Below, piece after piece: positions 43,513-53,591 of a stretch of DNA of 64,000 bases. A program made the translations under genes and the position numbers. Source of the DNA: Cytophagales bacterium (lineage in GTDB: Bacteria; Bacteroidota; Bacteroidia; Cytophagales; Cyclobacteriaceae); assembly GCA_022360055.1 (NCBI GenBank), contig JAKSDO010000069.1, forward strand, positions 62,001 through 126,000. The letters are read 5' to 3'. Positions within the stretch are counted from its first letter, which is position 1, and each line of letters starts with the position of its first letter. A model generated the notes under the pieces. That model did not search any database. It worked only from the letters and a program-made list of their open reading frames with translations, and was not told the DNA's origin.

Positions 43513-44490
43513 ATGGGGGAAAAAGAGAAAAATATACCGTGGGATGAGATTCATAATCATCTTAGATCGGATGAGGGCAAAGTTTCACCGGAATTGGGTA
43601 GCTGGATTAAAGAAGATAAGCGGAATGAAGAATTTGTCGATGAAATAAAAACAATTCATAAATTGACCAAGGGAACCTCCCGGTCATTTCACCCTGATAA
43701 AGAAAAAGCCTGGTATAGGATTAAGAATCGAATTCAATTGCCGAAAGGAAAGGTTAGGCTAATCCGCATTGTACAAAAAGTGGCTGCATCTATAGCGTTA
43801 ATAATAGTGGGGCTATCAATCCCATTCTTACTCAAGACCAATGATTCGGAAAATATAACCAACTTTTTTGTTCCAAAGGGAAACAAGTCACAGGTAGTTT
43901 TACCTGATGGTTCCAAGGTATATCTGAATGGAGGCTCAACCTTATCCTATAATGAAGCCTTTACGGATCAAAGAGAGGTTGTATTAACAGGCGAAGCAAT
44001 GTTTGATGTCAAAAAGGGAGATAACATCTTTCATGTTAATACCGAGAATATCGATGTGCAGGTTTACGGCACCCGGTTTAACGTGAAGGCCTATCCTACC
44101 GATTCCGATGTAGAGATAAGTTTGGTTGAAGGGAGCATCGGTCTGACAAGAAACGGAAAAACCCTGGAAAGGATGTCTCCCGGGCAAATAGCGGTACTCA
44201 ATAAGGAAACAGACAAATTAGTAAAGGCAAGCGGTGATGTTTTAAGAGTGATTTCCTGGACCAGAAATGAACTCATCTTTGAAAATCAGACATTTGAAGA
44301 AATTGTTACGTACCTGGAGCGATGGTATGGAGTAGAGATCGAGTTGGAAGAGTCTTTGAAGTTCAAGCATCGATTAACATTTACCGTTAAAACAGAATCG
44401 ATACGCGAGTTACTTGATTTAATTTCTGTCATGACTCCGATAGAGTACAATGTAGATGGAATGAAAGTTATAATTAAAAAAAAGAAGTAA
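43513..44490 (+). CDS. FecR-family anti-sigma factor
   Basis: About 325 residues: a cytoplasmic sigma-binding part (WDEIHNHLRSDEGKVSPELG), one membrane segment (VAASIALIIVGLSIPFLL), then a periplasmic FecR domain (GNKSQVVLPDGSKVYLNGGS ... GEAMFDVKKGDNIFHVNTEN) and a DUF4974 end (RNELIFENQTFEEIVTYLER). The longest frame begins at a TTG 21 bases upstream; the ATG at MGEKEKNIPW fits better. It sits 156 bases after the sigma factor and 147 before susC. It holds the sigma factor until the STN domain of SusC contacts it. Confidence 0.92.
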   Translation: MGEKEKNIPWDEIHNHLRSDEGKVSPELGSWIKEDKRNEEFVDEIKTIHKLTKGTSRSFHPDKEKAWYRIKNRIQLPKGKVRLIRIVQKVAASIALIIVGLSIPFLLKTNDSENITNFFVPKGNKSQVVLPDGSKVYLNGGSTLSYNEAFTDQREVVLTGEAMFDVKKGDNIFHVNTENIDVQVYGTRFNVKAYPTDSDVEISLVEGSIGLTRNGKTLERMSPGQIAVLNKETDKLVKASGDVLRVISWTRNELIFENQTFEEIVTYLERWYGVEIELEESLKFKHRLTFTVKTESIRELLDLISVMTPIEYNVDGMKVIIKKKK

Positions 44491-44534
44491 TAAAATGATG
44501 CCTATGGAAAAATAAAAACAACTGTTAAACAAGG

Positions 44535-44561
44535 AAGACCGGAACTGCACATCCCGGTCTT
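44535..44561 (+). promoter_or_regulatory. Hairpin in the susC leader
   Basis: AAGACCGG (44535-44542) pairs with CCGGTCTT (44554-44561) around an 11-base loop, ending 76 bases before susC. No T-run follows, so it is more likely an RNA stability or control element, or a weak terminator between fecR and susC, than a strong stop. Confidence 0.45.
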
Positions 44562-44637
44562 AAAATATTTAGTAAAACAACAGTCATATGCAAAATCCTA
44601 CTTCAGCATAAAGACTGTTTTAAACCAAGTTAAAATT

Positions 44638-47600
44638 ATGAAAAAAAATCTTAAACCGGGCGAAAGCTCAGTAAAGAATATCGCTGTTATAAAGCTGCTG
44701 GTTGTCATGAAACTTATAATCGTATTTATCTCTGTTGTAAGTTTGAATTTAAGTTTTGGTTCGGGGTATGCCCAGGAAACCAAGCTGGATGTCAATGTAA
44801 CTGATATTAGTATCAGACAGGTTCTTAAGGTCATTGAGGGTAAATCAGAATTTTCCTTTATGTATGACAACACGACGGTTGTATTGGAAAAGACGGTAAG
44901 TATTAATGTGAGGGATAAAACTATATTTGAAATCCTGGACAGGATTCTGGACAAGAATGAGATTAAATACCAGGTCATTGACAGGCACATTGTACTTCTT
45001 CCCGTTGAGAAAGGAAGGGAGGAAAGGGTAATTACAGGTACGGTAATCTCTTCCGAAGACGACAGTGAACTTCCGGGCGTCAATGTGTTAATCAAGGGTT
45101 CTAATCATGGGACCATAACGGATATGGATGGGAACTTCCTTCTGAAGGTTCCGGATGAAGAAAATGTTGTTTTGGTATTTAGTTACGTCGGCTACATTCA
45201 GGAGGAGGTTGTACTTGGGAATCGGAATGTTATTGACGTTTCACTTATACCGGATATAACCTCATTGGAAGAAGTGGTAATCATAGCTTATGGTACCACA
45301 AAAAAGGCTTCATTTACCGGTTCAGCAGCATTTATTGAAACGGATGCTATTCAAAAATCGGCCTCTTCAAACTTGTCCAATGCTTTACAAGGATTGAGTG
45401 CGGGAGTACAAGTAGTTGCGCCAATTGGCAAACCCGGGGGTGATGCCAGTATTCAAATCAGGGGATTTGGTTCGATGAGTGCCTCAAACAATCCACTTAT
45501 TATACTAAACGGAATTCCTTATGATGGCTCGTTGAGTAGTATTGCACCAAATGAAATTGAAAGCGTTTCAATTTTGAAAGATGCGGTTTCTACCTCGCTA
45601 TACGGATCCAGGGCTGCCAATGGTGTTATTTTGATTACCACAAAAAAAGGTACGCCCGGAAAAACTGTTGTGAATTTTAAGTCTACTTGGGGAACCTCAG
45701 ACTTTGCCGTGGCACTTCCTCAAAAAATGAACTCTGATCAACAGTACGAAGCTGTTTGGGAAGGATTTTATTACGATTATCTTGTCGCTGGTAAAACCGA
45801 TAACGAAGCGCGTGAGCTGGCAAGTAATAAGGTAACCGATAGATTCTATATTGCCAGGCCTCATACCAACTATCTTGGAGAAACCAGGAACTACAGAAGT
45901 AACTATAATATGGATAAACCTGTAGGATTGGATGGTAAAATTAAAGAAGGCGCCTTTCAACTTTATGAATATGATTGGACCGATCTGTTTGAGAAAAAGT
46001 TAAGGCAAGAGTATTCTTTGGATATCAGTACCGGATTAACCGAGAAGACAAGGCTGTTTTTTGCTACTTCGCTTATGGATGATCAGGGGCAATATTTAAA
46101 TCAACGATTTCGCAGGTGGTCAACCAGAGCTAACGTAAGTACTCAGATTAGTGAAAAAATATCAATAGATGCATCTTTAAACTATATTAAAAATGATCAG
46201 AATGATCCGGGAGAATCTACTCGTTTTGTCCGAACAATACCGAATACAATACATCCTTATCAGTTTGATCATGAGCGTGGAGGATTTATGACCGACGCCT
46301 ATGGGAACCTTGCATTGGAACGTGGAGGAGGGCAGTCATATTCAGGGCGAAGGTTCTTTGGCGGTAATAACCCATTTGAGTTTTCGATCGATCCATACGA
46401 GCCGGACAGCTATGCTTTTAACGTTAATAAAGACCATAAACTAATTAATCAGGTTTCGGTAAATTTCGAATTTCTTGAAAACCTGAATTTACGGTCAAGT
46501 TTTAGTGCAGATCTTAGCATTCATAACCGTCATAGATACAGGAGCCCTGTATTTGGTATCGTTACTCGACCGGGTTGGGCTTCAAAAGCTAATACCACGA
46601 GGTTTGGGTATACCTGGAACAACATATTAAATTATTTATTCGATTTTAATGGCCATAAGTTTAACCTAATGGCGGGTAATGAGATTTATGCTTGGAGGAG
46701 CGATAATGTTTCTAGTTACAAAGAAGGATTTCCGGTACCGGGAATTTTTGAAGTAAACGCGGCATCGGCGGAACCAAATGCTGTTTCAAGCTCCAACGAA
46801 TACAGTCTTGCCAGTGCTATGTCACGTTTAGAATATAATTTTAAAGATAAAGTTTATGCATCAGCCAGTTTCAGGGCAGATGGCTCGTCCAGGTTCCATC
46901 CTGATAATCGATGGGGGTACTTCTGGTCTGTTGGGGGAGGTTGGAGAATCTCAGAAGAAAATTTTATGTTGGACGTTGGTTGGCTGGATAACTTAAAGTT
47001 GAAAGCAAGTTATGGAACCACTGGGAATGATAAAATTTCATTATATGCCTATCAGGCACTTTTCGACCCTGCATATAGTTTTTACGAAGAATCAGGCGCT
47101 ATTGAAAAAAGATTACCAACCGCTGAATTAGGTTGGGAGAAAAATGTTCAGTTTAATACCGGTTTTGAATTCCTTGTTGGTGGAAGATTCTCAGGGGAGG
47201 TGGAATATTTTATTCGTCAGTCCAATGATCTGTTATTTTCAAGACCACTTCCACAATCGTTTGGTATTACATCGGTAGATGATAATATCGCAAAGGTTGA
47301 AAACAAGGGCTTTGAGCTAACTCTCGGATACCAAATCCTGAAGAACTCTGATCTTAAATGGGATATTTCTTTAAATACAACTCATTTTAAGAATGAGATC
47401 AAGGAGATGCCTCTTGAGGAAATGTTTGTACCTGGATCAAGTATACGAAAATGGGTAGCTGGAAAATCTATTTACGAGTTTTGGACTCCAACCTGGGCCG
47501 GTGTTGATCCGGAAACCGGAGACAATACCTGGTATAAAAATGTGTTCGATGAAGCAGGTAATGTTACCGGTCAGGAAATAACGCACAAATGGGCAGAAGC

Positions 47601-48132
47601 AAACAACGAGGACCACCGCACCTATCAGGGTTCTTCTTTGCCTGATTTCTTTGGTTCGGTGACAAATTCCTTTTCATATAAAGGTATTGACTTATCTTTT
47701 ATGTTTTACTACAGTGTAGGCGGTGTAATGTATGATGTTGTTTGGCGGGAAAATGTTAATATGCGGAATGCATTTGGTTTAATCACTTACTGGATTGATA
47801 ATCATTGGACACCCGAAAATACTGAAGCGCGGATTCCACGTCCTTCGCATAAGAATTTTGGCGATAACGGTAGAGCTACAAACCAATATATGTTCACTAA
47901 CGACTTTCTGCGGTTGAGAAATTTAAATATTGGTTATACGCTTCCGCAGTCTGTTTCAAACAAAATTAGAGTTGGTTCTTTGAGAGTATTTGCACAGGGG
48001 GAGAACCTTGCAACCTGGGGACCTGCAGCCCGGAGAGGTACGGACCCTGAAGTGGCAGGATTTGATGGTATTACTAATTATAACTATGCAGTCAGGAAAA
48101 CGGTTGTTGGTGGTATTCAAATTCAATTTTAA
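44638..48132 (+). CDS. SusC-family TonB-linked outer-membrane protein with STN domain
   Basis: The 1164-residue protein has a long leader with a signal-type stretch (LIIVFISVVSLNLSFGSGYA), an STN domain (about 53-125; ISIRQVLKVIEGKSEFSFMY), a carboxypeptidase-regulatory-like domain (about 131-210), a plug (about 230-340; SLSNALQGLSAGVQVV-like and GSRAANGVILITTKKG) and a beta-barrel that ends in aromatic IQF. The STN domain marks it as a signalling transducer, fitting the FecR and sigma genes before it. It imports oligosaccharides with SusD. A normal size for the family. Confidence 0.95.
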   Translation: MKKNLKPGESSVKNIAVIKLLVVMKLIIVFISVVSLNLSFGSGYAQETKLDVNVTDISIRQVLKVIEGKSEFSFMYDNTTVVLEKTVSINVRDKTIFEILDRILDKNEIKYQVIDRHIVLLPVEKGREERVITGTVISSEDDSELPGVNVLIKGSNHGTITDMDGNFLLKVPDEENVVLVFSYVGYIQEEVVLGNRNVIDVSLIPDITSLEEVVIIAYGTTKKASFTGSAAFIETDAIQKSASSNLSNALQGLSAGVQVVAPIGKPGGDASIQIRGFGSMSASNNPLIILNGIPYDGSLSSIAPNEIESVSILKDAVSTSLYGSRAANGVILITTKKGTPGKTVVNFKSTWGTSDFAVALPQKMNSDQQYEAVWEGFYYDYLVAGKTDNEARELASNKVTDRFYIARPHTNYLGETRNYRSNYNMDKPVGLDGKIKEGAFQLYEYDWTDLFEKKLRQEYSLDISTGLTEKTRLFFATSLMDDQGQYLNQRFRRWSTRANVSTQISEKISIDASLNYIKNDQNDPGESTRFVRTIPNTIHPYQFDHERGGFMTDAYGNLALERGGGQSYSGRRFFGGNNPFEFSIDPYEPDSYAFNVNKDHKLINQVSVNFEFLENLNLRSSFSADLSIHNRHRYRSPVFGIVTRPGWASKANTTRFGYTWNNILNYLFDFNGHKFNLMAGNEIYAWRSDNVSSYKEGFPVPGIFEVNAASAEPNAVSSSNEYSLASAMSRLEYNFKDKVYASASFRADGSSRFHPDNRWGYFWSVGGGWRISEENFMLDVGWLDNLKLKASYGTTGNDKISLYAYQALFDPAYSFYEESGAIEKRLPTAELGWEKNVQFNTGFEFLVGGRFSGEVEYFIRQSNDLLFSRPLPQSFGITSVDDNIAKVENKGFELTLGYQILKNSDLKWDISLNTTHFKNEIKEMPLEEMFVPGSSIRKWVAGKSIYEFWTPTWAGVDPETGDNTWYKNVFDEAGNVTGQEITHKWAEANNEDHRTYQGSSLPDFFGSVTNSFSYKGIDLSFMFYYSVGGVMYDVVWRENVNMRNAFGLITYWIDNHWTPENTEARIPRPSHKNFGDNGRATNQYMFTNDFLRLRNLNIGYTLPQSVSNKIRVGSLRVFAQGENLATWGPAARRGTDPEVAGFDGITNYNYAVRKTVVGGIQIQF

Positions 48133-48143
48133 AAAGTATGATC

Positions 48144-49595
48144 ATGAAGAAGTTTAAGTATATAATATCAATATTGGTTTTTGCACTGATGTTTTCCTCA
48201 TGTGAGGAATATTTGGATCATCAGCCTTCAGTTGATGTATCGGAACAACAACTATTCGAAAACCTATCCGGTTATCAGGTAGTTCTGAACGGTATTTATA
48301 AATACATTAAAAATGGTACAAATGGAATTACGGTAGGTATTGCCGGAATGCAGGCTTACAACCTTACTTCATCACCTGATTTATGGATTCGTCCTATCGG
48401 TAATGGATATTATAATTCAAGTATTTTTCTGTCTATAAGAACCGAAGCCGACGGTTCCTATGCCAACAGGTCTTGGGAATACCATTATAAGATTATCAAT
48501 AACTGTAATATTATTTTGGAAGGAATTGATGCTTTTAATGATGATCAACCTGAGGTAGTTGCTGAAATAAAAGGACAAACACTTGCAATAAGGGGATGGG
48601 CCTATTTTAATTTGGCTCGGTATTTCCAACAAACCTATAGTATTGCTAAGGATATGCCGGGTGTTCCAATTTATACCACGCGTGCAACTGCAGAACGAAA
48701 GCAGGCTGACCGTTCAACTGTAGAGCAGGTTTATACTTTAATTCTTGACGATTTAAATACTGCTTTAGGTTTACTTGCAAACTGGGAGCGTCCGGGCCTG
48801 GAATACATAAACAAAGATGTAGTAAATACATTTCTGGCACAGGTTTATCTAACAATGCAAAACTGGAGTGAAGCTGAAAGCCATGCCAATGCGGCTCGTA
48901 CCGGATATGCATTAATGACGGGCGAGCAGTATCGCAGCGGATTTGCTGAAGCTAACAGCGAATGGATATGGGGATTTCAACAAACTGAAAATGATAATAT
49001 TCGCAATCAGAATTTATTTGGAAGATGGAATATTAATAACCATCGACCGGAAGGATCCCCCGCTTCAGGAGATAATACGCTGCGTGCAAACGAAAGTTTT
49101 GTTAATATGTTTGAAGAACAGGATGTGAGAAATCTGTTCTGGTATAGCGATGAAGGTGAACTTAATTCAGGCTGGGCTTCAGACAAATTTCGCGATGATG
49201 GCGCTGATTGGTACGGCGATATGATTGTAACCAGAGCAGCTGAAATGTATTTAATAGAAGCTGAAGCTTTGGCACGTCAAAATAAAGGAGATCAGGCACT
49301 TGCCCTGCTCAATGCGTTACAAACATCAAGAAATGCATCAGTAACCACCACCGCAAACAAAGAGGAATTAATCGAGGCCATCTGGATAGAAAAGAGAAAA
49401 GAACTGTATTCGGAAGGATTGGTATTCTGGGATTTGTTGCGTTTGGAAAAAGACTTGGAGAAAGAAGGCGATGCTCAGGATTATATTACCATCCCTGCCC
49501 ATTCGTATCAATTTATTATGCAGATTCCAACAGATGAGTTGAATTTTGGCGGTATATCTGTTCAAAATCCTTTGGACGATATTTACAATCCTTAA
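48144..49595 (+). CDS. SusD/RagB-family glycan-binding lipoprotein
   Basis: About 483 residues from the second Met (another Met two codons up). The lipoprotein signal ends LMFSSC, followed by EEYLDHQPSVDVSEQQLFEN, the recognisable SusD start. The chain contains TPR-like helices (AIRGWAYFNLARYFQQTY; VNTFLAQVYLTMQNWSEAE) and the C-terminal RagB part (AIWIEKRKELYSEGLVFWDL). It sits on the cell surface as a lid on SusC and binds the glycan. It follows susC by 11 bases and is followed by a clear terminator, so susCD probably form their own highly expressed transcript. Confidence 0.94.
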   Translation: MKKFKYIISILVFALMFSSCEEYLDHQPSVDVSEQQLFENLSGYQVVLNGIYKYIKNGTNGITVGIAGMQAYNLTSSPDLWIRPIGNGYYNSSIFLSIRTEADGSYANRSWEYHYKIINNCNIILEGIDAFNDDQPEVVAEIKGQTLAIRGWAYFNLARYFQQTYSIAKDMPGVPIYTTRATAERKQADRSTVEQVYTLILDDLNTALGLLANWERPGLEYINKDVVNTFLAQVYLTMQNWSEAESHANAARTGYALMTGEQYRSGFAEANSEWIWGFQQTENDNIRNQNLFGRWNINNHRPEGSPASGDNTLRANESFVNMFEEQDVRNLFWYSDEGELNSGWASDKFRDDGADWYGDMIVTRAAEMYLIEAEALARQNKGDQALALLNALQTSRNASVTTTANKEELIEAIWIEKRKELYSEGLVFWDLLRLEKDLEKEGDAQDYITIPAHSYQFIMQIPTDELNFGGISVQNPLDDIYNP

Positions 49596-49630
49596 GAGGT
49601 TTATTCATAGAATAAGTTAGGTTAAAATTA

Positions 49631-49660
49631 ACAAAGGCTCAATAGAGAGCCTTTGTTTTA
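49631..49660 (+). terminator. Rho-independent terminator after susD
   Basis: ACAAAGGCTC (49631-49640) and GAGCCTTTGT (49647-49656) form a 10-bp stem with a 6-base loop followed by TTTT. It lies between susD and the GH127 gene and may reduce, rather than abolish, transcription into the enzymes. Confidence 0.85.
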
Positions 49661-49679
49661 AAACTTTAATTAGTTAATA

Positions 49680-52070
49680 ATGAAGCACTCTATATTAATA
49701 GTTGCATCGGCAATTCTGTTTGTGTCAAGTTGTTTGGCACAGACCAGAGATTTTTATCCGGTATCTCCGGTTCCATTTGCCAAAGTGGAACTTAACGACA
49801 GTTTTTGGAAAAACCGGGCCCAAATTAATAAAGAAGTTACCATTCCTATAGCTTTTCAACGAAGCGAAGAAAGTGGCCGATTGGCAAATTTCCGGATTGC
49901 CGCCGGATTGGAGGAAGGTACTTTCCCCGAAAAAAGGAGAGGATTCGACGATTCAGATGTTTTTAAAATTATTGAAGGGGCAAGCTATAGTTTAATCACT
50001 AATCCTGATAAGGAGATGGAATTGTTCCTGGATACGCTGATTTCTCACATAGCCGGTGCCCAGGAAGACGACGGGTATTTATACACGGTCCGTTCTATTA
50101 TGGGGGAAGGTACTCACCGCGATACTAAAGAAGCCCGGTGGATGGCGGTAGAAAAGGGATCGCACGAACTATACAACCTTGGGCACATGTACGAAGCAGC
50201 GGTTGCGCATTACGAAGCTACCGGGAAACGTTCGTTTCTGAATGTGGCCATAAAAAGTGCCGATTTGGTGGATAATACCTTTGGCACCGGTAAACTGGAG
50301 CTTATTCCCGGTCATCAGGAAATTGAAATAGGCTTGGTAAAACTATACGTGTGTACCGGGGAAGAACGCTACCTGAACCTTGCAAAGTACTTCCTCGATA
50401 TGCGTGGGAAAACACTGCGACGTCAAGAATACGATCAAACTCATAAACCGGTGGTTGAGCAGGATGAAGCCGTTGGCCATGCTGTAAGAGCAATCTATAT
50501 GTTTGCCGGCATGGCCGATATTGCAGCACTTACCGGCAACGACGCTTATCTGAATGCTATGGAAAAACTATGGTACGATATTGCTGCCCATAAGCTCTAT
50601 ATTACCGGAGGAATTGGCTCTCCAGGGGGTGCCGAGGGTTTTGCGGAAAAATACAGGCTAGCAAATTACACGGCTTATTGCGAAACCTGTGCAGCCATAG
50701 CCAATATTTTCTGGAATTACAGAATGTTTTTAACCCATGGAGATTCAAAATACATCGATATTTTAGAACTGGCACTTTACAATAATGTACTGTCAGGTGT
50801 AGCATTATCGGGCGATTTATTTTTCTATCCCAATAAGCTTGAATCGCGAGGCGATGTAGAACGCAGCCAGTGGTTTCATACTTCGTGCTGCCCAACAAAT
50901 ATTTCGCGTATAATTCCTTCAGTTCCCGGTTATATCTACGCAAAAAAAGATGAAGATATTTATATCAATCTGTTCATTTCCAGTGCGGCAGCACTGGAAA
51001 TAGATGGTAAAAATATTGAAATAGAACAGCAGAGTTCTTTGCCATGGGGCGGGAAGGTAAAGGTTGAACTTTTTCCTGAAAAAGCCACAGAATTCAAACT
51101 TAGAGTACGCATCCCTTCCTGGATAAAAGACAAACCAGTGGCAACCGACCTATACAGCTACGTTGATCGTAAGAATCAAAAGCCAACTATTCTGCTAAAT
51201 GGTGACAAGATTGATTTTGAAATAGAGCAAGGTTATGCAGTTATCTCAAAACAATGGAATAAAGGAGATAAAATCGAAATAGAGTTTCCTTTTGATGTGC
51301 GCAAAATAGTTTCCAGTGAAAATGTGAAAGATAACATCGGCAGGGCGGCACTTCAGATCGGTCCGGTAATTTATTGCGTGGAAGGTCATGAACATCCGAA
51401 CAGGAAGGCAAATAATCTTCTTTTAGCGGAAGCACCATTTCAGGTTGAATTCCAAAAAGATTTGCTTGACGGGGTAATGACAATCCATGGGAAAGCATTT
51501 CAGCTCTATGAAAATGAAGACGGCGAAATTCAGATGCAGGATGTAAATCTTACCGCCATTCCATATTACGGTTGGGCCAACCGGGGTGCTTCTGAAATGC
51601 TGGTGTGGTTGCCAATCAAAAAAGAATATGCCAGAGCAGCTCCACAGTCAACCATTGCTTCAAAAAGTAAAATAGAAACTTCAAAACAGGCAAGAACTGG
51701 CGGTTTAAAATATGTAAATGATTTGTACATTCCGGGGAAAACAAAATCGACAGCCATACCAAACTTCAACTGGTGGCCGGTAAAAGAATCAAAGGAATGG
51801 ATTACTTATACCTTTGAGCAAGCAACTGAAATATCTGAAAGTTCGGTGTATTGGCACGAAAGCACAGCCGGGGAAGGTTCGTATCCAAAATCGTGGAAAC
51901 TCTATTATCAGAAAGATGGAAAGTGGAAACCAGTAAAAGCAAAATACCCGGTTGAAAAAGATGGCTTGGCAAGTACGGCAACTTTTAAACCACTAAAAAC
52001 CGAAGCTTTAAAACTGGAAATTGAAATTGGTAAAGATCCGGCCGGAATTTACGAATGGACAGTAGATTAG
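49680..52070 (+). CDS. GH127 (DUF1680) beta-L-arabinofuranosidase-type enzyme
   Basis: The 796-residue secreted protein (signal peptide ending SSCLAQ) has the GH127 alpha/alpha-barrel: HMYEAAVAHYEATGKRSFLN and QDEAVGHAVRAIYMFAGMAD. The zinc-thiolate site is intact: Glu335 and Cys337 in CETC and Cys403-Cys404 in TSCCPTN, at spacings matching the characterised Bifidobacterium enzyme, where one Cys is the nucleophile. Residues about 670-796 form a discoidin-like C-terminal module (SVYWHESTAGEGSYPKSWKL). It removes terminal beta-L-arabinofuranose or related residues. It starts the enzyme part of the locus, 85 bases after susD across a terminator. Confidence 0.92.
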   Translation: MKHSILIVASAILFVSSCLAQTRDFYPVSPVPFAKVELNDSFWKNRAQINKEVTIPIAFQRSEESGRLANFRIAAGLEEGTFPEKRRGFDDSDVFKIIEGASYSLITNPDKEMELFLDTLISHIAGAQEDDGYLYTVRSIMGEGTHRDTKEARWMAVEKGSHELYNLGHMYEAAVAHYEATGKRSFLNVAIKSADLVDNTFGTGKLELIPGHQEIEIGLVKLYVCTGEERYLNLAKYFLDMRGKTLRRQEYDQTHKPVVEQDEAVGHAVRAIYMFAGMADIAALTGNDAYLNAMEKLWYDIAAHKLYITGGIGSPGGAEGFAEKYRLANYTAYCETCAAIANIFWNYRMFLTHGDSKYIDILELALYNNVLSGVALSGDLFFYPNKLESRGDVERSQWFHTSCCPTNISRIIPSVPGYIYAKKDEDIYINLFISSAAALEIDGKNIEIEQQSSLPWGGKVKVELFPEKATEFKLRVRIPSWIKDKPVATDLYSYVDRKNQKPTILLNGDKIDFEIEQGYAVISKQWNKGDKIEIEFPFDVRKIVSSENVKDNIGRAALQIGPVIYCVEGHEHPNRKANNLLLAEAPFQVEFQKDLLDGVMTIHGKAFQLYENEDGEIQMQDVNLTAIPYYGWANRGASEMLVWLPIKKEYARAAPQSTIASKSKIETSKQARTGGLKYVNDLYIPGKTKSTAIPNFNWWPVKESKEWITYTFEQATEISESSVYWHESTAGEGSYPKSWKLYYQKDGKWKPVKAKYPVEKDGLASTATFKPLKTEALKLEIEIGKDPAGIYEWTVD

Positions 52071-52121
52071 TTTCAGCTTAAAGACCGGAAACAGATTCAT
52101 TCACCTTGATTAAAAGATATT

Positions 52122-53582
52122 ATGCATAAACTCGGATCACTTTTTATTTTCTACTGCCTGGTAGCAAATGCCGTTATTGCACAAAATCCGGAGCGACCGA
52201 ATATATTGTTTTTTCATGCCGATGATATGTCGTGGAGGGATTGTGAGCCCTACGGAAATCCCGATGTGCTCACTCCAACGATTTCGCGATTGGCAGAAGA
52301 AGGAATGTGTTTCGACAATATGCATACGTCCACGGCTATGTGCGCCCCAACCCGTATGCAGCTTTATACAGGCATGTACCCGGCACGGACCGGCGCATAT
52401 CCCAATCATAGCATGGTTTACGACGGTGTTCGTAGCCTGGCGCATCATTTTAATAATCTCGATTACCGGGTGGCTTTAATCGGAAAAATCCATCATGAGC
52501 CATTCCGCTCATTTCCGTTTGAGTTTCTGGGCGGAAGGCATCACGATCACGGAGACGGTATGGATATTGATTTGGAACGGGTCAAGCCGATTTTGAAACA
52601 AGACAAACCATTTTTTCTGGTCGTTTCATCCAATCAGCCCCATTCTCCATGGAATAGAGGACCGGTGGAAAAGTATGACAAAACCAAAATTGCTGTTCCT
52701 GAATACATGATAGATTGCGAAAAAACAAGAAGCGATTTAATCCGGTATTATGCCGAAATTACCTACTCCGATAGCTTGCTGGGAGTTTGTATGAATTATT
52801 TGGAAGAGGTTGGCAAAACCAAAAATACCATTGTAGTTTTTACCAGCGAACAGGGATCATCCTTTCCTTTTGCAAAATGGACCTGTTACGACATGGGGCT
52901 TAAAACAGCATTTATTGTTAAATGGCCGGGGAAGATTAAACCTGGCACACGAAATGAGGCTTTGACCCAGTACGTGGATGTAGTACCTACTTTATTGGAA
53001 GCTTCCGGTATTGATCCATTGGAAATCAAAACAGGTATAAGCAATGCAGATGGCGAGACAGGTTTTGACGGGCAAAGTTTCTTAAAAGTGTTAAGGGATG
53101 ATAAACAAGAACACCGTAATTATGTATTTGGGATTCAGACAACCCGTGGGATTTATTCCGGTTCGGTCTGTTACCCCATTCGCTCGGTTCGAAGCAGGCA
53201 ATACAAATATATTCTTAACCTGAATAGCGGCGCTCATTTTTACAACATGGTAAATGTAAGTACGCGGGGTATCTACAGTGTATGGTTAAACGAAACTTCC
53301 GGCGATAAAGAACGAAACGAGTATGTAACCCGGTATAAAACCCGCCCAAAGGAAGAGTTGTATGATATTCTGACCGATCCCTATGAATCGAATAACCTTG
53401 CAGAAAATCCTGATATGGAAGATGTAAAGATTGAACTGCGAAAAGAACTTTCGGCCTGGATGAAAGAACAAGGCGATGAAGGTATAGAAACAGAAATGAA
53501 AGCTTTGGAGAGGCAGCCCGGAAAAAAGAACAATACCTGGACGGGTCATGAAGAACAGACGAACAGAAAAATTCTCAATTAA
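52122..53582 (+). CDS. S1-type sulfatase (N-sulfoglucosamine-sulfohydrolase-like)
   Basis: The 486-residue protein has a signal peptide (FYCLVANAVIAQ) and the sulfatase core: FFHADDMSWRDCEPYG (metal Asp pair), Cys74 in CAPTR, the residue converted to formylglycine, SSNQPHSPW, and TSEQGSSFPF where most sulfatases have a SDNG-type Asp-Asn metal ligand pair. That Glu-Gln form is known in a subgroup related to heparan N-sulfatases. It is the first of five sulfatases, 51 bases after the GH127 gene, and is likely to be co-transcribed. Substrate not certain. Confidence 0.88.
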   Translation: MHKLGSLFIFYCLVANAVIAQNPERPNILFFHADDMSWRDCEPYGNPDVLTPTISRLAEEGMCFDNMHTSTAMCAPTRMQLYTGMYPARTGAYPNHSMVYDGVRSLAHHFNNLDYRVALIGKIHHEPFRSFPFEFLGGRHHDHGDGMDIDLERVKPILKQDKPFFLVVSSNQPHSPWNRGPVEKYDKTKIAVPEYMIDCEKTRSDLIRYYAEITYSDSLLGVCMNYLEEVGKTKNTIVVFTSEQGSSFPFAKWTCYDMGLKTAFIVKWPGKIKPGTRNEALTQYVDVVPTLLEASGIDPLEIKTGISNADGETGFDGQSFLKVLRDDKQEHRNYVFGIQTTRGIYSGSVCYPIRSVRSRQYKYILNLNSGAHFYNMVNVSTRGIYSVWLNETSGDKERNEYVTRYKTRPKEELYDILTDPYESNNLAENPDMEDVKIELRKELSAWMKEQGDEGIETEMKALERQPGKKNNTWTGHEEQTNRKILN

Positions 53583-53591
53583 TATTTAATT

